A DNA stretch of 47,671 nt from a virus. A program made the position numbers and the translations under genes. The stretch covers positions 1 through 47,671 of IMG/VR virus record IMGVR_UViG_3300044490_000050. The stretch is one strand, 5' to 3'. This document shows, piece after piece, positions 29,136 through 39,423 of this stretch (its first letter is position 1; each line of letters opens with the position of its first letter). Under the pieces are notes generated by a model. That model was given only the letters and a program-made list of their open reading frames with translations, searched no databases and was not told where the DNA came from.

Positions 29136-30413
29136 ATGTTCGCTAAATCACCTATGTTCGTCAAAGTTGAAGCGTATAAGTATATTGAAGAAGAAAATAT
29201 AACATTCATCACTATTGATAAACATCGAATTACAGTTGAAGGAAAAGTTCAATTACTTGATAAACTTCCACAACAAATCCATGGAGTATATATGAATCCA
29301 GATACAGAAAAACTTTGTATCATAATCAATAAACTTTCTTCTGAGTTGAAAAAAAATACTGAAAATTATATAAAAATTCATAAGTATTTGAATAGAGCTA
29401 TTTCTTCTCGAGCAGATGATATATATCTCACAGTTAGTCAAGACCTTCACCCCATTATAGCTTCGCTCGCTGAAAATACGCTTTCAACCGGCAATATCGC
29501 AGAGGCGCTACAACGTGCCATGGAGCCCCTAAAACGCCCCGTAGCAAGCCTTGAGCGCGCTCGTAGGGTAGCCCCGGTAACGCCTGAAAACCCGCCACAA
29601 GCCACCACAAGCGGCGGACGAGGCCTTCCAGAGCAGGCTCACAGGGTAGCTGAAAACCAGCCTCCAGGCAATAAAACTGTTAGTCTTAGGAATGATAATC
29701 TCAAAGATGAGACTAATCAGGATAGTAAAATTACTATCCTTGAAAGGACATTGAATGCACTTCTCGAAGAAGTGAGAACTCTAAGATTTGAACGAAGTGA
29801 CTCAGAGTATCGTCAAACTACTCCAGTAATTGAACGTAAACGAGAATCAAATCTCTCAGATGCTCTCGCTGACGTGGCACGAGTTCGTGGAAATAAACAC
29901 TATCTTGACACGCATGTTGGCTCATCTACTTTGAGTGCTACACTCACTCCTGAAAGAGTGAATATACTTAAAGCAAAATGGAATATGCATCGACATGAAG
30001 GGCAATCAAGACAAGGATTAAATGATGATCTCTTCAAAGAGATGAAAAACATTCCAATTAGTGATCTTCTTCATTTCAAAGCATCGTTCCCTTATCCGAT
30101 GAAAGCAGAGTTCTTGCGTAGTATTACACAAGATGACTCTGGGACACTTCAAGATGACGGGTTTCGTCGAATGTTCATTTCTGATGCATCTGGAATCTCT
30201 CCTGACAATAAACATCCAGACAAATCGCATAGCAATGATCACATTGTAGCAGGAACAGCAGGATTTGTACAATCTCCGTTTGGAGAACAAGACTTAACTC
30301 CAGATGAGCAAACAGATATTCCGACCGAATATGATGATACCCCGCATGACATGCAAAATGTCATACGGGGTATCGAAGATGATGATAACGATATTAACGA
30401 CGAACGTAGTTAG
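29136..30413 (+). CDS. 425-aa multidomain hypothetical protein
   Basis: Last gene of the rightward arm. Residues 1-~105 are an AT-rich alpha/beta domain (FVKVEAYKYIEEENITFITI). Residues ~105-185 come from a GC-rich insert with Ala/Pro/Arg-rich sequence (RARRVAPVTPENPPQATTSG). It contains a degenerate direct repeat (RRVAPVTPENPP / HRVAENQPP). A coiled coil follows (ITILERTLNALLEEVRTLRF), then a charged C-terminal half ending in DDDNDINDERS. No catalytic motif. The insert differs in composition from both flanks and may have been acquired. AAAGGAGCGTCC before the ATG. Function unknown. Confidence 0.75.
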   Translation: MFAKSPMFVKVEAYKYIEEENITFITIDKHRITVEGKVQLLDKLPQQIHGVYMNPDTEKLCIIINKLSSELKKNTENYIKIHKYLNRAISSRADDIYLTVSQDLHPIIASLAENTLSTGNIAEALQRAMEPLKRPVASLERARRVAPVTPENPPQATTSGGRGLPEQAHRVAENQPPGNKTVSLRNDNLKDETNQDSKITILERTLNALLEEVRTLRFERSDSEYRQTTPVIERKRESNLSDALADVARVRGNKHYLDTHVGSSTLSATLTPERVNILKAKWNMHRHEGQSRQGLNDDLFKEMKNIPISDLLHFKASFPYPMKAEFLRSITQDDSGTLQDDGFRRMFISDASGISPDNKHPDKSHSNDHIVAGTAGFVQSPFGEQDLTPDEQTDIPTEYDDTPHDMQNVIRGIEDDDNDINDERS

Positions 30414-30455
30414 AGTCTTCTCGACGGCACTCTGACAGCACTCTGACTTTGATAG

Positions 30456-30493
30456 CGCCCATCAGCTTGATTTGCTGATGGGCGATTTTGTTT
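30456..30493 (+). terminator. strong rho-independent terminator closing the early operon
   Basis: CGCCCATCAGC (30456-30466) pairs perfectly with GCTGATGGGCG (30474-30484), followed by ATTTTGTTT. It lies between convergent operons. No T tract is present on the minus side, so it stops mainly the rightward transcript. Confidence 0.85.
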
Positions 30494-30503
30494 ACTGCCA
30501 ATT

Positions 30504-30938
30504 CTATTTATGGCAGTTTTCTTTCCACTCTTTGATGTACTTACCTACAAGAACGCGAAATGCGTTCATGTCGATTCCTGGGCAAATCGTATTGGAAAAC
30601 TCGTTATGACCATAAATATCTTTTATAGTTAAATTAAAATGTCTACAAAGATCGGATACGAATCGTGCTTCATTTGAAAATTCAAGTATGTCTAATTTTG
30701 TATCTGTATAGTCTCCACAAATACAAAATCCGATAGATCCTTCATTATGATCAATACAATGTGCACCAACTACATCGAGTGGACGTCCAAGACGAATTAT
30801 ACCATTAAAAGAGATAAAGTGATACCCAATATCACTCCACTTATTTTTAATGACGTGGACTTTCCAAATATCATAAATTGTTTTAAAGCCAGGACCGGTA
30901 TGATGGATTATGATTTTATTAATTTTACGCATTGCCAT
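30504..30938 (-). CDS. N-acetylmuramoyl-L-alanine amidase (T7-lysozyme-like endolysin)
   Basis: A 144-aa Amidase_2/PGRP-fold enzyme cutting the amide bond between muramic acid and L-alanine in peptidoglycan. Readable zinc and catalytic positions: IIIHHT near residue 12, GYHF near 38, IYGHNEF and NTICPGID. The T7 lysine before the cysteine is Thr here. No signal peptide or membrane span, so it needs a holin, possibly the small membrane proteins at the start of the late operon. An ATG two codons downstream has slightly better spacing. It is the last gene of the late operon. Confidence 0.88.
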   Translation of the reverse strand: MAMRKINKIIIHHTGPGFKTIYDIWKVHVIKNKWSDIGYHFISFNGIIRLGRPLDVVGAHCIDHNEGSIGFCICGDYTDTKLDILEFSNEARFVSDLCRHFNLTIKDIYGHNEFSNTICPGIDMNAFRVLVGKYIKEWKENCHK

Positions 30939-30962
30939 CTCAATTAAGAATTGTTGATTAAA

Positions 30963-33900
30963 CTATTTCTTCAAAGCAGGCGCTCTACGAGACTTCCACG
31001 CTTTGCCAGTTACAGTGTATTGTCTGATAACTCCAAGTCTTTTCAAAGATAGAGTCATCTGATCAAGTCGATTTCTATCACGATAATACTTCTGAGTATT
31101 AGGATCATACTTATAGAGCCTTTCCGCGAGTATTGTGCGAGCAAGAGACTCATAATTGACATGAGGTGTTACTACATTTCCGTTTGCATCTACAACAGGT
31201 TTGCCAGTTTTAGGATCAGTATCGATTTCATAGACTTGCTGCACAGCATTGATAAAACGTGAGTATGGTAATTCTCCCATTAGCCATGCAAATGTAGGAT
31301 TGATTGTCTCAATGTTTCCTACTTTTTTATAGTCTACCGCACGCTGAATCCATTCAGGAGCCTTTCTAAAAGCCACTGGAGAGTAGTCGGATTGTGAATC
31401 CTCTGTATCACGAATCTGCTTTCCAATAAAAGTATCTTTGTTGAAGATCCATTCAAGTGCAGATGTAATACCGAAAGGACCTCTTGCAAGAAGTTGCAGA
31501 GCATCTCTTGCTTTTTCTGAATCTTGCATATTAGCAAGTCCAGTTAAACTTTCGAGTAGTTCAGCGGTATCTTCTTGGGCAAGACCAAGATTTGTTTTGA
31601 CAATCAAGTTACCTTGATTATCCTTCGATATAATATGAAGACGTTCCTGTAGCCAATCAGGAGTATCTGCTGGATCATAGTCTGTATTTGCATCACGCGC
31701 AAAACGAAATGGATTCATTACACGAGAAGGTTGCTCAACCATACTACGGAATGAAACATCCATTGAATGTTTCATCCACGAATAAAACGGTATTGCTCTA
31801 CGCATTACGCGACGTTCATAATTAGTAAGACTACTAAAATCAAACAAATAGTCTTTGACTGCTTTAGCAGCGAGCCCAAGCGAACCAGTCTCGCCTGCTA
31901 CAGTCAAGAACAACATCATGCGAGTAGGAATCTCAGATACGAGTTCCCCTGCTCGAAACATATCAGACATCCCAATCGACTGCGCTGCGCTTGTTGCACC
32001 ACCAGATGGAAAGATGTCTTTAGAGACGTGCGTCCAAAAAACTCCACGTTTCTCCATTTCGTCAACTGCTTGTGCGACTGTCATGCGAAGTACATGCTCA
32101 CCTTTACCAAAGGTGATTACTCTATTGGCGAGTTTATCAAGTTTAGATAATCTTGTAGCGCCAGCTATCATTCCTTTAGTCGCACTTGCAGTTACAGTCG
32201 ATAGTCCAGCACCAGCAGCGGCTCCAAGAACTGTAGATTTTGGAATATCGAGTATTGATCCATCATCTCCAAGTGATTGCATTGTGCCGATAGTAGCGCC
32301 TCCAAGCGCCCCATACAATGCTCCAGACTTTGCTCCAGATTTAATAACACTACGAGAAAGATCAGAACCGTTATTTGCAATATAATACGATATACAGGCT
32401 ACACTATCCGCAAGATGTTTTGGATGCAGAAGTGCAAGTCCTGCTTTCGTATATGCAAGCATCGTATTAGTAACTGCATTTCTCTTAAAGAATGCAATCC
32501 ACGGAGCCATCAATGGAGCCTTAAAGAAGTTCTGAATGAAATCATAACCTTTCAAGATTGCAGATTGTTCAGCAAAGGAAGATGGATGCACCTGTTCCAT
32601 CAGAGTTGCAATAGAATCAGGAAGATACCATCGTCCACCACCGAATCCCTGCCATGGATCCAGTCCTTTAACTGTGGTAGGACCAAACTCGTCGTATCCA
32701 ATAGGAGATTCTGCTCCAATCTCAACTCCAATATGAGTAAGATCAGGTTGTTTGATCTTGACTTTCAATTCTGGAGGAACGTCTCCAGCGAATGCTTCCA
32801 TCTTTGAGATACGAGTATCCAATTTGCCAGCATAACGTTTAGCAGTTTTTTCACCAGAATCTACACCTGCCTGAAGTTTCTGACGCTCTGCACGAAGACG
32901 AGTTAGTTCACGTTGATTGCGAAGAATCTCACGTTGAGCTTTCTTATTTCCAGTTTCAGCTTTTCCAGATACCTTAGCACGACGTAGACGTTCTTTAGCG
33001 TCAGATACTTCAGTACGTGCCTGCTTATAGCGAGCACGCATACCTTTAGCTTGACGTTTAAGATTCGATTGCTCTTCGATTGAGGAAGCAAGGTCTTCCA
33101 TGTCTGGGGATTTTTCTCGCATCACTCTAGCATATCCAATCGCATGTTCAGTATCTGCCTGAGTAGCTATGTCTCGAGCAGTGCTAACTTCTTCATCGAG
33201 TTCATCTAGTCTTGCACGAATTGGTGTAAGAATATCCTTTTTTGTAGTCCTGCTCAAAGTGTTTTTATGGCGAGCGAGTTTCTTCGCATTAGCAATGCTT
33301 GTCTTACGAGTATTGTATACTTCAATAAGACGTTTACGTGCATCAAGTAGAGCTTCTTTGGCTTTCTTGGCGTCTTTTTTAGCAGCATTAATTGTAGCAT
33401 CATGAGTCTTTACGACACGAGCGCGTTCTCGTTTAAGTTCATCTAAATCGTATCCTGTAGCATATAGAATACGATCATCATATGATTTAAGTGCAGCTTT
33501 CTTCTCTTTGACGAGATTCTTGACTTTATCAATGTGTGCTTTTCTACGTGCTACAAGAACAGGAATCTCGTCGCGAATTGGCTTCGCCTGCTCGCGACTT
33601 GTTTTTCTCGCAGCAGCAATAGAAGCATCTCGTTCTTCTGCATGTCGTGTGATCTTATTCTTGTAGTTTAAAGAATTAATAGAACGATTAGCGCGAAGAA
33701 TTTTTTGCTCTTCTTGTAGAGTTTTATATTGTTTTACTGCATTATCATATTTTGTTTTCAATGAAACTACACGAGGATCAGATTCTACAACATTAACTGC
33801 TGCCTTACGTTCTGTGCGCATCATATCAATACGCGTTTTAAGAGCAGCACGTCTTTCTGCAAGATCCTGCAATTCAGAATCAATTGAAGCTACTTTAGAT

Positions 33901-36641
33901 TTTGCTTCATCAATCTGTGCTGTAGCACGATCAAGAACTTCTGGAAGATTATTTTCAGAAAAAAACTTCGGCTTTGGAATCTCTACAATTCGTAGACGTT
34001 CATTAAGAGGAGAAACTACTCCTACATTAAATCCTTCTCCTCTATGTCCAGTCCAAAGTCTCAAAGTGTCATGAAGATTATCAGCCATACGTGCAGTCAA
34101 TTTATCATAACTGTCAATGCCGTATTTTGCTTTCAAATACTGCATAAGTTCATCGTGAGTGAAACCAATCTTATTAACCATTTTACTAATAGCGGTAAGT
34201 TGGTCTGGAATAGGTTTTACAACGTCAGTGAAAATGCCCATCTTCTGACGCCAACGTACTGCGTTAGAAAGCATCCACTGAGGCCATTGAGCTGAAGATG
34301 CAAGTTCCATAGGTCTGTCTATAGATTTTCTAAATGCATTACGCATATTAGCAAGTTGTTTAGTATCATCTGCAGATGACCCGCCAAAGATTCTAACATC
34401 AATATCTGGAAAGACTGCTCGTAGAGGAACACCATGTTGACGCAACTTTTCATCAAGTTGCATCATCGCATTTCCCATTTGCTTTGGAGTTACATCATCT
34501 ACAAGTGGTGTACCTTCATAAAGGTGTTCAAGAATCAAATTGATGTTGAACTCTTTACGTTCTCCAGCAACTTGCATATGTACAGTTTCACCAAGAGGAG
34601 GAACAGTCTGTAGACGATCTGTAATAAACTTCTTACTATAATCCTTCTTTTCAGAGGTCATCCATTTGATTACTTCACGATTAGCTTTCTGATTAGTTGA
34701 ATCAGAAAAACCAAGACGTGCAGGAGTCACATCATCCTTTGCCCAAACTTGATCAAGGTCTGTTATAATATCTGGATCATGTCTGTTAACTGCAAAGAAA
34801 TCTCGAAGCTGTTTAGAGATTCCATTCTGAGCACTATTAATCATTGCATAAGGCATACCATATGCCTGGACAAGATGATCATTAAATCTCGAAGTATAAA
34901 CATGCTCGAGTGACATCATCTTTCGCTGATGAAGAATCTTAATAAGATTTGTCTCTACGAGTTTCTCACCACCTTTGGTTTCGTTAATCAACTCACCAAG
35001 AGTAGCAAGAGAACGATGTTGAGAAAATCCTGGAGCCCCAAATCTAATTCCATTAGCTCTCGTCAAAGAGAGAAAAGGGATATTCTCTTTCATCATATGA
35101 GCAAGATAGTTATCACGTTCACGTCCAAGAACTCCAAACTTTTGTTCTTCATCAGCCATTTCTTTAAACAAATCACGAGCACGACGTGCTGCCTGAAGAG
35201 CACGTTCATCAAATGAAACTTCTCCAATAGCGGTCATAATACTACCAGCCGCATTATTCGCGTTAAGATCGAACTCATCAGAATCGAGAAGGAAAGATGC
35301 AGCACGAGCTTGATCTTCTGTAAGACCTACAAATGTAGGATCTTTCTTGATCATACGCTCCCAATCGAGCTTACGTTTAGCTACTGTATTCTGAAAGGCT
35401 TCGAAGACTTGTTTCGCTTCTGGATCAAGACCCCACGTTTGGGAAAAACGTCGTCCTACTCCATGAATAAATTTTCCAGGATAAGTCATCCTGTCTGAAC
35501 GAGCAAGCATTCGTCCGATAGATCCCTCACTCCAAAAACCAAGTTCCTTACGATGTAGAGGAGCGGTCTCTTTGTAAAGTCTCTCCATACTTGGAACTTC
35601 ATTAGACATACCACGAAGTGCCTGAGTAACGACAGCATCTTCCGAAAAGAGTCTTGACAAGATACCTCTATCTTGTGCCATCACATTCTTTGCGAGTCTA
35701 TTATAATTCTTTTCCATATAAGGCACAACTTCAGCATGAAGACGCTGAAGCATCTCTTGCGTGCCCCACATAGTCTGTCTTTCTGCATTTCCTGTTTCTT
35801 TTAGAAATCTATTAGTCGCTTCAAGTTCATCAACGAACTTCGGAAGCATCTCACGAACTGCTTCTTTATATACTCGTCCACCCCATCGAGACATAGTTAG
35901 AGTTTTCTGTTCAGCTCCAACTACAGAACGAGCTGCACGAGCAGCTTTGGAGAACTTAGAACCAGCAGCAGCGACTTTAGTTCCTCCTCCAATACCAAAT
36001 GTAAGCCACGTCGAAGGGGAAAGAGCAATATCCATACCGAGGCCAAGAAGAAAATCCGGATTAGAAACTACATCAAGTAGATTATCTCCTGGCGCTGGTT
36101 CGTATCCAAGCACATCAGAAAACGACGTTCGCTTTTTCCACGCTTTCCAAAAATCACCAATACTAAATCCAAGTGTATATGCTCCAAGAGCACCAAATGG
36201 ATCTTCTATGACATTACGAACTACTCCTACTGGATTAGTTACCGGAACACCAGCTACTCCCATAAGATTTGGAACAGTAGGGATAGTAACAAAATCACTA
36301 TTTGGAGTATGCCGTTGCTTATATAGATTACGAGCATGAGCCAATGATGCCATAGCGTAATTATCAAGAGAAAAAATATCTACAAACGGCTGCATAATAT
36401 CGCTGCCGGATGGTTCAAAACGCAAGATTTTTTCGATCACATTTCTATGATTAGGATCTTCAAGAACACGAGCAGCAGTCTTCTCGTCGATTAGACCACG
36501 AGCAAGAGCCTGTCTTACATAAAGTTGATACCTCGCGTATTCTTTATCTTGAAAAGCATTTCCAGTCCTAAGTGCAGTAGGAGTATCTTCTGCACTAATT
36601 GCAGACTGACGTTCAGCGAGACTTGGATAGTAAGGAGGCAT
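30963..36641 (-). CDS. giant internal virion / DNA-ejection protein (1892 aa)
   Basis: The largest gene of the window. Residues 1-~890 form globular domains. ~895-1285 is a long charged coiled coil (Arg/Lys/Glu/Ala-rich, e.g. KKAKEALLDARKRLIEV). ~1434-1497 has hydrophobic Gly/Ala helices (GALYGALGGATIGTM, AAAGAGLSTVTAS) suitable for membrane insertion. Around 1611-1628 is ERRVMRRAIPFYSWMKHSM, like the C-terminal domain (LPD38-type) of giant phage polyvalent proteins. As third of three ejection-type genes it corresponds by order to T7 gp16. No transglycosylase motif is recognised. GGTGATTAA precedes the ATG. Confidence 0.75.
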   Translation of the reverse strand: MPPYYPSLAERQSAISAEDTPTALRTGNAFQDKEYARYQLYVRQALARGLIDEKTAARVLEDPNHRNVIEKILRFEPSGSDIMQPFVDIFSLDNYAMASLAHARNLYKQRHTPNSDFVTIPTVPNLMGVAGVPVTNPVGVVRNVIEDPFGALGAYTLGFSIGDFWKAWKKRTSFSDVLGYEPAPGDNLLDVVSNPDFLLGLGMDIALSPSTWLTFGIGGGTKVAAAGSKFSKAARAARSVVGAEQKTLTMSRWGGRVYKEAVREMLPKFVDELEATNRFLKETGNAERQTMWGTQEMLQRLHAEVVPYMEKNYNRLAKNVMAQDRGILSRLFSEDAVVTQALRGMSNEVPSMERLYKETAPLHRKELGFWSEGSIGRMLARSDRMTYPGKFIHGVGRRFSQTWGLDPEAKQVFEAFQNTVAKRKLDWERMIKKDPTFVGLTEDQARAASFLLDSDEFDLNANNAAGSIMTAIGEVSFDERALQAARRARDLFKEMADEEQKFGVLGRERDNYLAHMMKENIPFLSLTRANGIRFGAPGFSQHRSLATLGELINETKGGEKLVETNLIKILHQRKMMSLEHVYTSRFNDHLVQAYGMPYAMINSAQNGISKQLRDFFAVNRHDPDIITDLDQVWAKDDVTPARLGFSDSTNQKANREVIKWMTSEKKDYSKKFITDRLQTVPPLGETVHMQVAGERKEFNINLILEHLYEGTPLVDDVTPKQMGNAMMQLDEKLRQHGVPLRAVFPDIDVRIFGGSSADDTKQLANMRNAFRKSIDRPMELASSAQWPQWMLSNAVRWRQKMGIFTDVVKPIPDQLTAISKMVNKIGFTHDELMQYLKAKYGIDSYDKLTARMADNLHDTLRLWTGHRGEGFNVGVVSPLNERLRIVEIPKPKFFSENNLPEVLDRATAQIDEAKSKVASIDSELQDLAERRAALKTRIDMMRTERKAAVNVVESDPRVVSLKTKYDNAVKQYKTLQEEQKILRANRSINSLNYKNKITRHAEERDASIAAARKTSREQAKPIRDEIPVLVARRKAHIDKVKNLVKEKKAALKSYDDRILYATGYDLDELKRERARVVKTHDATINAAKKDAKKAKEALLDARKRLIEVYNTRKTSIANAKKLARHKNTLSRTTKKDILTPIRARLDELDEEVSTARDIATQADTEHAIGYARVMREKSPDMEDLASSIEEQSNLKRQAKGMRARYKQARTEVSDAKERLRRAKVSGKAETGNKKAQREILRNQRELTRLRAERQKLQAGVDSGEKTAKRYAGKLDTRISKMEAFAGDVPPELKVKIKQPDLTHIGVEIGAESPIGYDEFGPTTVKGLDPWQGFGGGRWYLPDSIATLMEQVHPSSFAEQSAILKGYDFIQNFFKAPLMAPWIAFFKRNAVTNTMLAYTKAGLALLHPKHLADSVACISYYIANNGSDLSRSVIKSGAKSGALYGALGGATIGTMQSLGDDGSILDIPKSTVLGAAAGAGLSTVTASATKGMIAGATRLSKLDKLANRVITFGKGEHVLRMTVAQAVDEMEKRGVFWTHVSKDIFPSGGATSAAQSIGMSDMFRAGELVSEIPTRMMLFLTVAGETGSLGLAAKAVKDYLFDFSSLTNYERRVMRRAIPFYSWMKHSMDVSFRSMVEQPSRVMNPFRFARDANTDYDPADTPDWLQERLHIISKDNQGNLIVKTNLGLAQEDTAELLESLTGLANMQDSEKARDALQLLARGPFGITSALEWIFNKDTFIGKQIRDTEDSQSDYSPVAFRKAPEWIQRAVDYKKVGNIETINPTFAWLMGELPYSRFINAVQQVYEIDTDPKTGKPVVDANGNVVTPHVNYESLARTILAERLYKYDPNTQKYYRDRNRLDQMTLSLKRLGVIRQYTVTGKAWKSRRAPALKK

Positions 36642-36678
36642 TTAATCACCATCAATTATCGAATGGATTATCTAATTA

Positions 36679-38217
36679 TTATCTAATTATTACTCTTTCT
36701 TGGTTGCCAAGATAAAACAAATCAATCACAGCATCAGGATTAGATTGTGCCTCAGTCTGAAGTTGCTCTACTGGTGGCTGAGTACCAGAACTCAAACGAG
36801 ACTGCAATTCCTGTACTTGTCTCTGAGAGGCGGCAAGTTGTGCAGCAGAAACAGCAAGTTTCGATTCTGCATCTTTTAGTTGCTGAGTATAAATATCAGT
36901 ACCAGCAACAGGAAGGCCAAGTTGAATTCTAAAACGTGTATTATCAATAGAATTACTAATATGATCTTTGATTGCAGTTTTTATCTGTGGAGTATCTGTC
37001 CAAGCAGATGAAGTATCAATCATGTCAATCAAATCTGATTTAGCTTCTTGAAGATTAGCGTCCGAGACTGTTCCGCCTTGCTGAATAGCACCAATCGCAG
37101 AAGTTTGTAAATTCTGTAATCTATCTTCCATTCGCTGAAAAACAGAACGTTCATTAGATGTACTATTTTGGAAAATTAGATCACGAGATTCCCTTGAAAG
37201 AGTAGAAAACTGTTTTGCATTAAACGAATCGATTCCAAGTTCTGTTATCTGTCTTTGATATAGATCATCATCATTGACAAATGTAGGAATCCAATCTTGC
37301 CTCGGTTGACCAGGAATAGACGAACCATATCCATAAGCAGATTGACCTGATGTTCCACTTCGTCCATATCCAGCTTGACCAATAGCGATTGCCTCTGATG
37401 CACGTCCAGTTGCAGCAGCAGACTCATAAGCCATCACATCGTCGATATGTTTCTGCTTAATAGCATCGATGTTCTTGTACAAATCTTCAGCAATACTTCT
37501 AGCTTGCGTTTGAGCTTCTTGAGTAACAGTAGGATATGCACCAGCATACTCTCCAGTACCACCAAGAATACGACTTGCTAAATCACGAATACGAAGTTCA
37601 TGTGCAGAAGTATATCTCTGATTTCCAGTAGGTTGATCAGTTTCACGAAGAGGTTTCTTTGCAAGATAAGGTCTACCATCTGATCCAATATATTCCTTTT
37701 CGATGGAATCAGACCAATCATAAGATAAAACCATATCTTCAAGATTTTGTCTTGTCTGAGCTTGTTGACGCATACGCTGAGCTTCAAGATCAGCTTGCTG
37801 TCTTGCAATCTTAGTACGTTCAGAAATATCATATCTTTGAGTTTTAGCAGTTTCAGTAATATCACGATTTCGAGTTACATCCTCTCGTGCCGCAATTTTC
37901 TCAGTTGCAGCACGTTGACGAGCACCTTCTCCGATTTCTGTAGCAAGTTGAGCACCCTGCAAATCCGCACGAAGTTGTGCTTCGATTTGAGCGAGTTCAT
38001 TCTGCTGTTCAAGAGATAAATTAAACTGACGTGCATTTTCAAGAAGATTACGAGTATTATGTAGAATCTCGGCATCAGATAGACGTTGAGATTCCTTGAA
38101 TGCTCTATCAGCTTCGAAACGTTGCCTATCAGATTCAAGTGCTTGAGTAAGCCCAAGAGTACCAGTTGCGGCGACATCAAAACCGGTAGTCTTCTGTTGA
38201 GGTACAGGCATTTGCAT
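36679..38217 (-). CDS. internal virion protein, Gln-rich coiled coil (512 aa)
   Basis: Second ejection-type gene, in the place of T7 gp15. Residues ~25-165 are an Ala/Gln/Arg-rich coiled coil (DRQRFEADRAFKESQRLSDA; LAQIEAQLRADLQGAQLA). The middle is Gly/Tyr/Ser-rich (GYGRSGTSGQSAYGYGSS), and a C-terminal coil ends in QVQELQSRLS before a short tail. No enzyme motif. The start at 38217 has AAGGACA; an ATG two codons later is possible. Assigned by order, composition and its neighbours. Confidence 0.6.
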   Translation of the reverse strand: MQMPVPQQKTTGFDVAATGTLGLTQALESDRQRFEADRAFKESQRLSDAEILHNTRNLLENARQFNLSLEQQNELAQIEAQLRADLQGAQLATEIGEGARQRAATEKIAAREDVTRNRDITETAKTQRYDISERTKIARQQADLEAQRMRQQAQTRQNLEDMVLSYDWSDSIEKEYIGSDGRPYLAKKPLRETDQPTGNQRYTSAHELRIRDLASRILGGTGEYAGAYPTVTQEAQTQARSIAEDLYKNIDAIKQKHIDDVMAYESAAATGRASEAIAIGQAGYGRSGTSGQSAYGYGSSIPGQPRQDWIPTFVNDDDLYQRQITELGIDSFNAKQFSTLSRESRDLIFQNSTSNERSVFQRMEDRLQNLQTSAIGAIQQGGTVSDANLQEAKSDLIDMIDTSSAWTDTPQIKTAIKDHISNSIDNTRFRIQLGLPVAGTDIYTQQLKDAESKLAVSAAQLAASQRQVQELQSRLSSGTQPPVEQLQTEAQSNPDAVIDLFYLGNQERVIIR

Positions 38218-38230
38218 TGTCCTTAAGTAT

Positions 38231-38275
38231 ATAGTTACTAACTATTATAGTTACTAAATTATAGTTACTAACTAT
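38231..38275. repeat. 15-bp palindromic direct repeats in the ejection-gene junction
   Basis: ATAGTTACTAACTAT occurs at 38231-38245 and 38261-38275, with a shorter copy ATAGTTACTAAAT between. Each full unit is a 7-1-7 palindrome. The last copy overlaps the stop codon of the 380-aa gene. Confidence 0.9.
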
Positions 38276-39414
38276 TTATCAATCATACTAACAACATCAA
38301 GTTTCATCGAAGTAGGAAGAACTTTAAAGAATTCACTCCATTCGATACTATTGAAATCTGGATCTCCATAAGCATCTCTATACAAATTGAGCGCGGTCTG
38401 AGCATCCAAAAAAGTTCGTGTTGATGTATCTGACGCCAAAGAACGTCCGCGTCGTGCCGATAGCGATTGAATATACCCGTAAAGAGTAGAAATCTTAGCA
38501 GGATCAACATTTCTATACTGAGACATATTTAAAGAAGGTTTATTACTCTGAGGTTTAAACGGTTCAATAGCACCCATCGAAACATCAGGAATACTATATT
38601 CTGGAGAGCCCAAAATTTGACGCGCTTCTTGACCTCCAAATCCCGCTGTTCTCAAATAGGATATGTCAGGATTTTGAATTATAGAGGGTTGTTTTGCCAT
38701 CTGTTGCTGTAAAATATAATCAACGTATTGTTGCTGTTCACGTCGAGCTTGCGCCGCAGGATCCATCAAAGTTTGATAATCCGGTCGAGAGGCCGCTTCG
38801 AGCAACTGTTCATCTGTTGGTTCTCTTTTAGTCCAATCGTTAGCTTGTCTATCTGCGTAGTCTTTAAGACCTCCAGCAAGTTTTGCACCCTGACCAACAA
38901 GATTCGCTGCGCCAGAAAGATAATCAGTAGCAGTCTGCATATTCATAAGTTCTTGCTTTTGCAAAGCTTCATCTGCGATTTGTTCTCGTCTAAGAGGAAT
39001 AGCTTGCGCCACACCACTCGCGATAGACGGCATTTGCGCGCCCTGTGCCTCGGAGACTTCACGTGTTACATCTCGCGAATACTGAGATGCCGCACCGCCA
39101 ACAAGTCCAACTCGGTTAGCCGTTGCTTCTGATTCTGCAAGAAGATTCCGACGTTGATTCGCGTTTGCGGCCCCAACATCACGCATCATATCGAATGCGT
39201 ATTGATCTGCATTTGCAAGTTTACGCTCAAGATCAGCCTGTTCTTCTTCTGCTTCTCTTTGAAGACGATTTTGACTAATCGCACCAGCGAGACCAACCCC
39301 AAGTCCAGCAGCACCACCAATTGCAGCACCTACTGGACCAAAAGTAGTCCCAGATGCAGCACCAGTGGCAGTTGAACCAAGAACGCCAATGATGTCGTCA
39401 GGATCAAAGGACAT
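38272..39414 (-). CDS. internal virion protein with Gly-zipper membrane segment (380 aa)
   Basis: First ejection-type gene, in the place of T7 gp14. Residues ~10-46 are a Gly/Ala-rich hydrophobic helix pair (FGPVGAAIGGAAGLGVGLAG), typical of proteins that insert into the host outer membrane on DNA ejection. A coiled coil follows (NRLQREAEEEQADLERKLAN), then an Ala/Gln/Ser-rich remainder and a compact C-terminus. The start context GGATAAATCA is weak. The function is inferred from the glycine zipper, the coil and gene order. Confidence 0.6.
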   Translation of the reverse strand: MSFDPDDIIGVLGSTATGAASGTTFGPVGAAIGGAAGLGVGLAGAISQNRLQREAEEEQADLERKLANADQYAFDMMRDVGAANANQRRNLLAESEATANRVGLVGGAASQYSRDVTREVSEAQGAQMPSIASGVAQAIPLRREQIADEALQKQELMNMQTATDYLSGAANLVGQGAKLAGGLKDYADRQANDWTKREPTDEQLLEAASRPDYQTLMDPAAQARREQQQYVDYILQQQMAKQPSIIQNPDISYLRTAGFGGQEARQILGSPEYSIPDVSMGAIEPFKPQSNKPSLNMSQYRNVDPAKISTLYGYIQSLSARRGRSLASDTSTRTFLDAQTALNLYRDAYGDPDFNSIEWSEFFKVLPTSMKLDVVSMIDK

Positions 39415-39423
39415 TGATTTATC

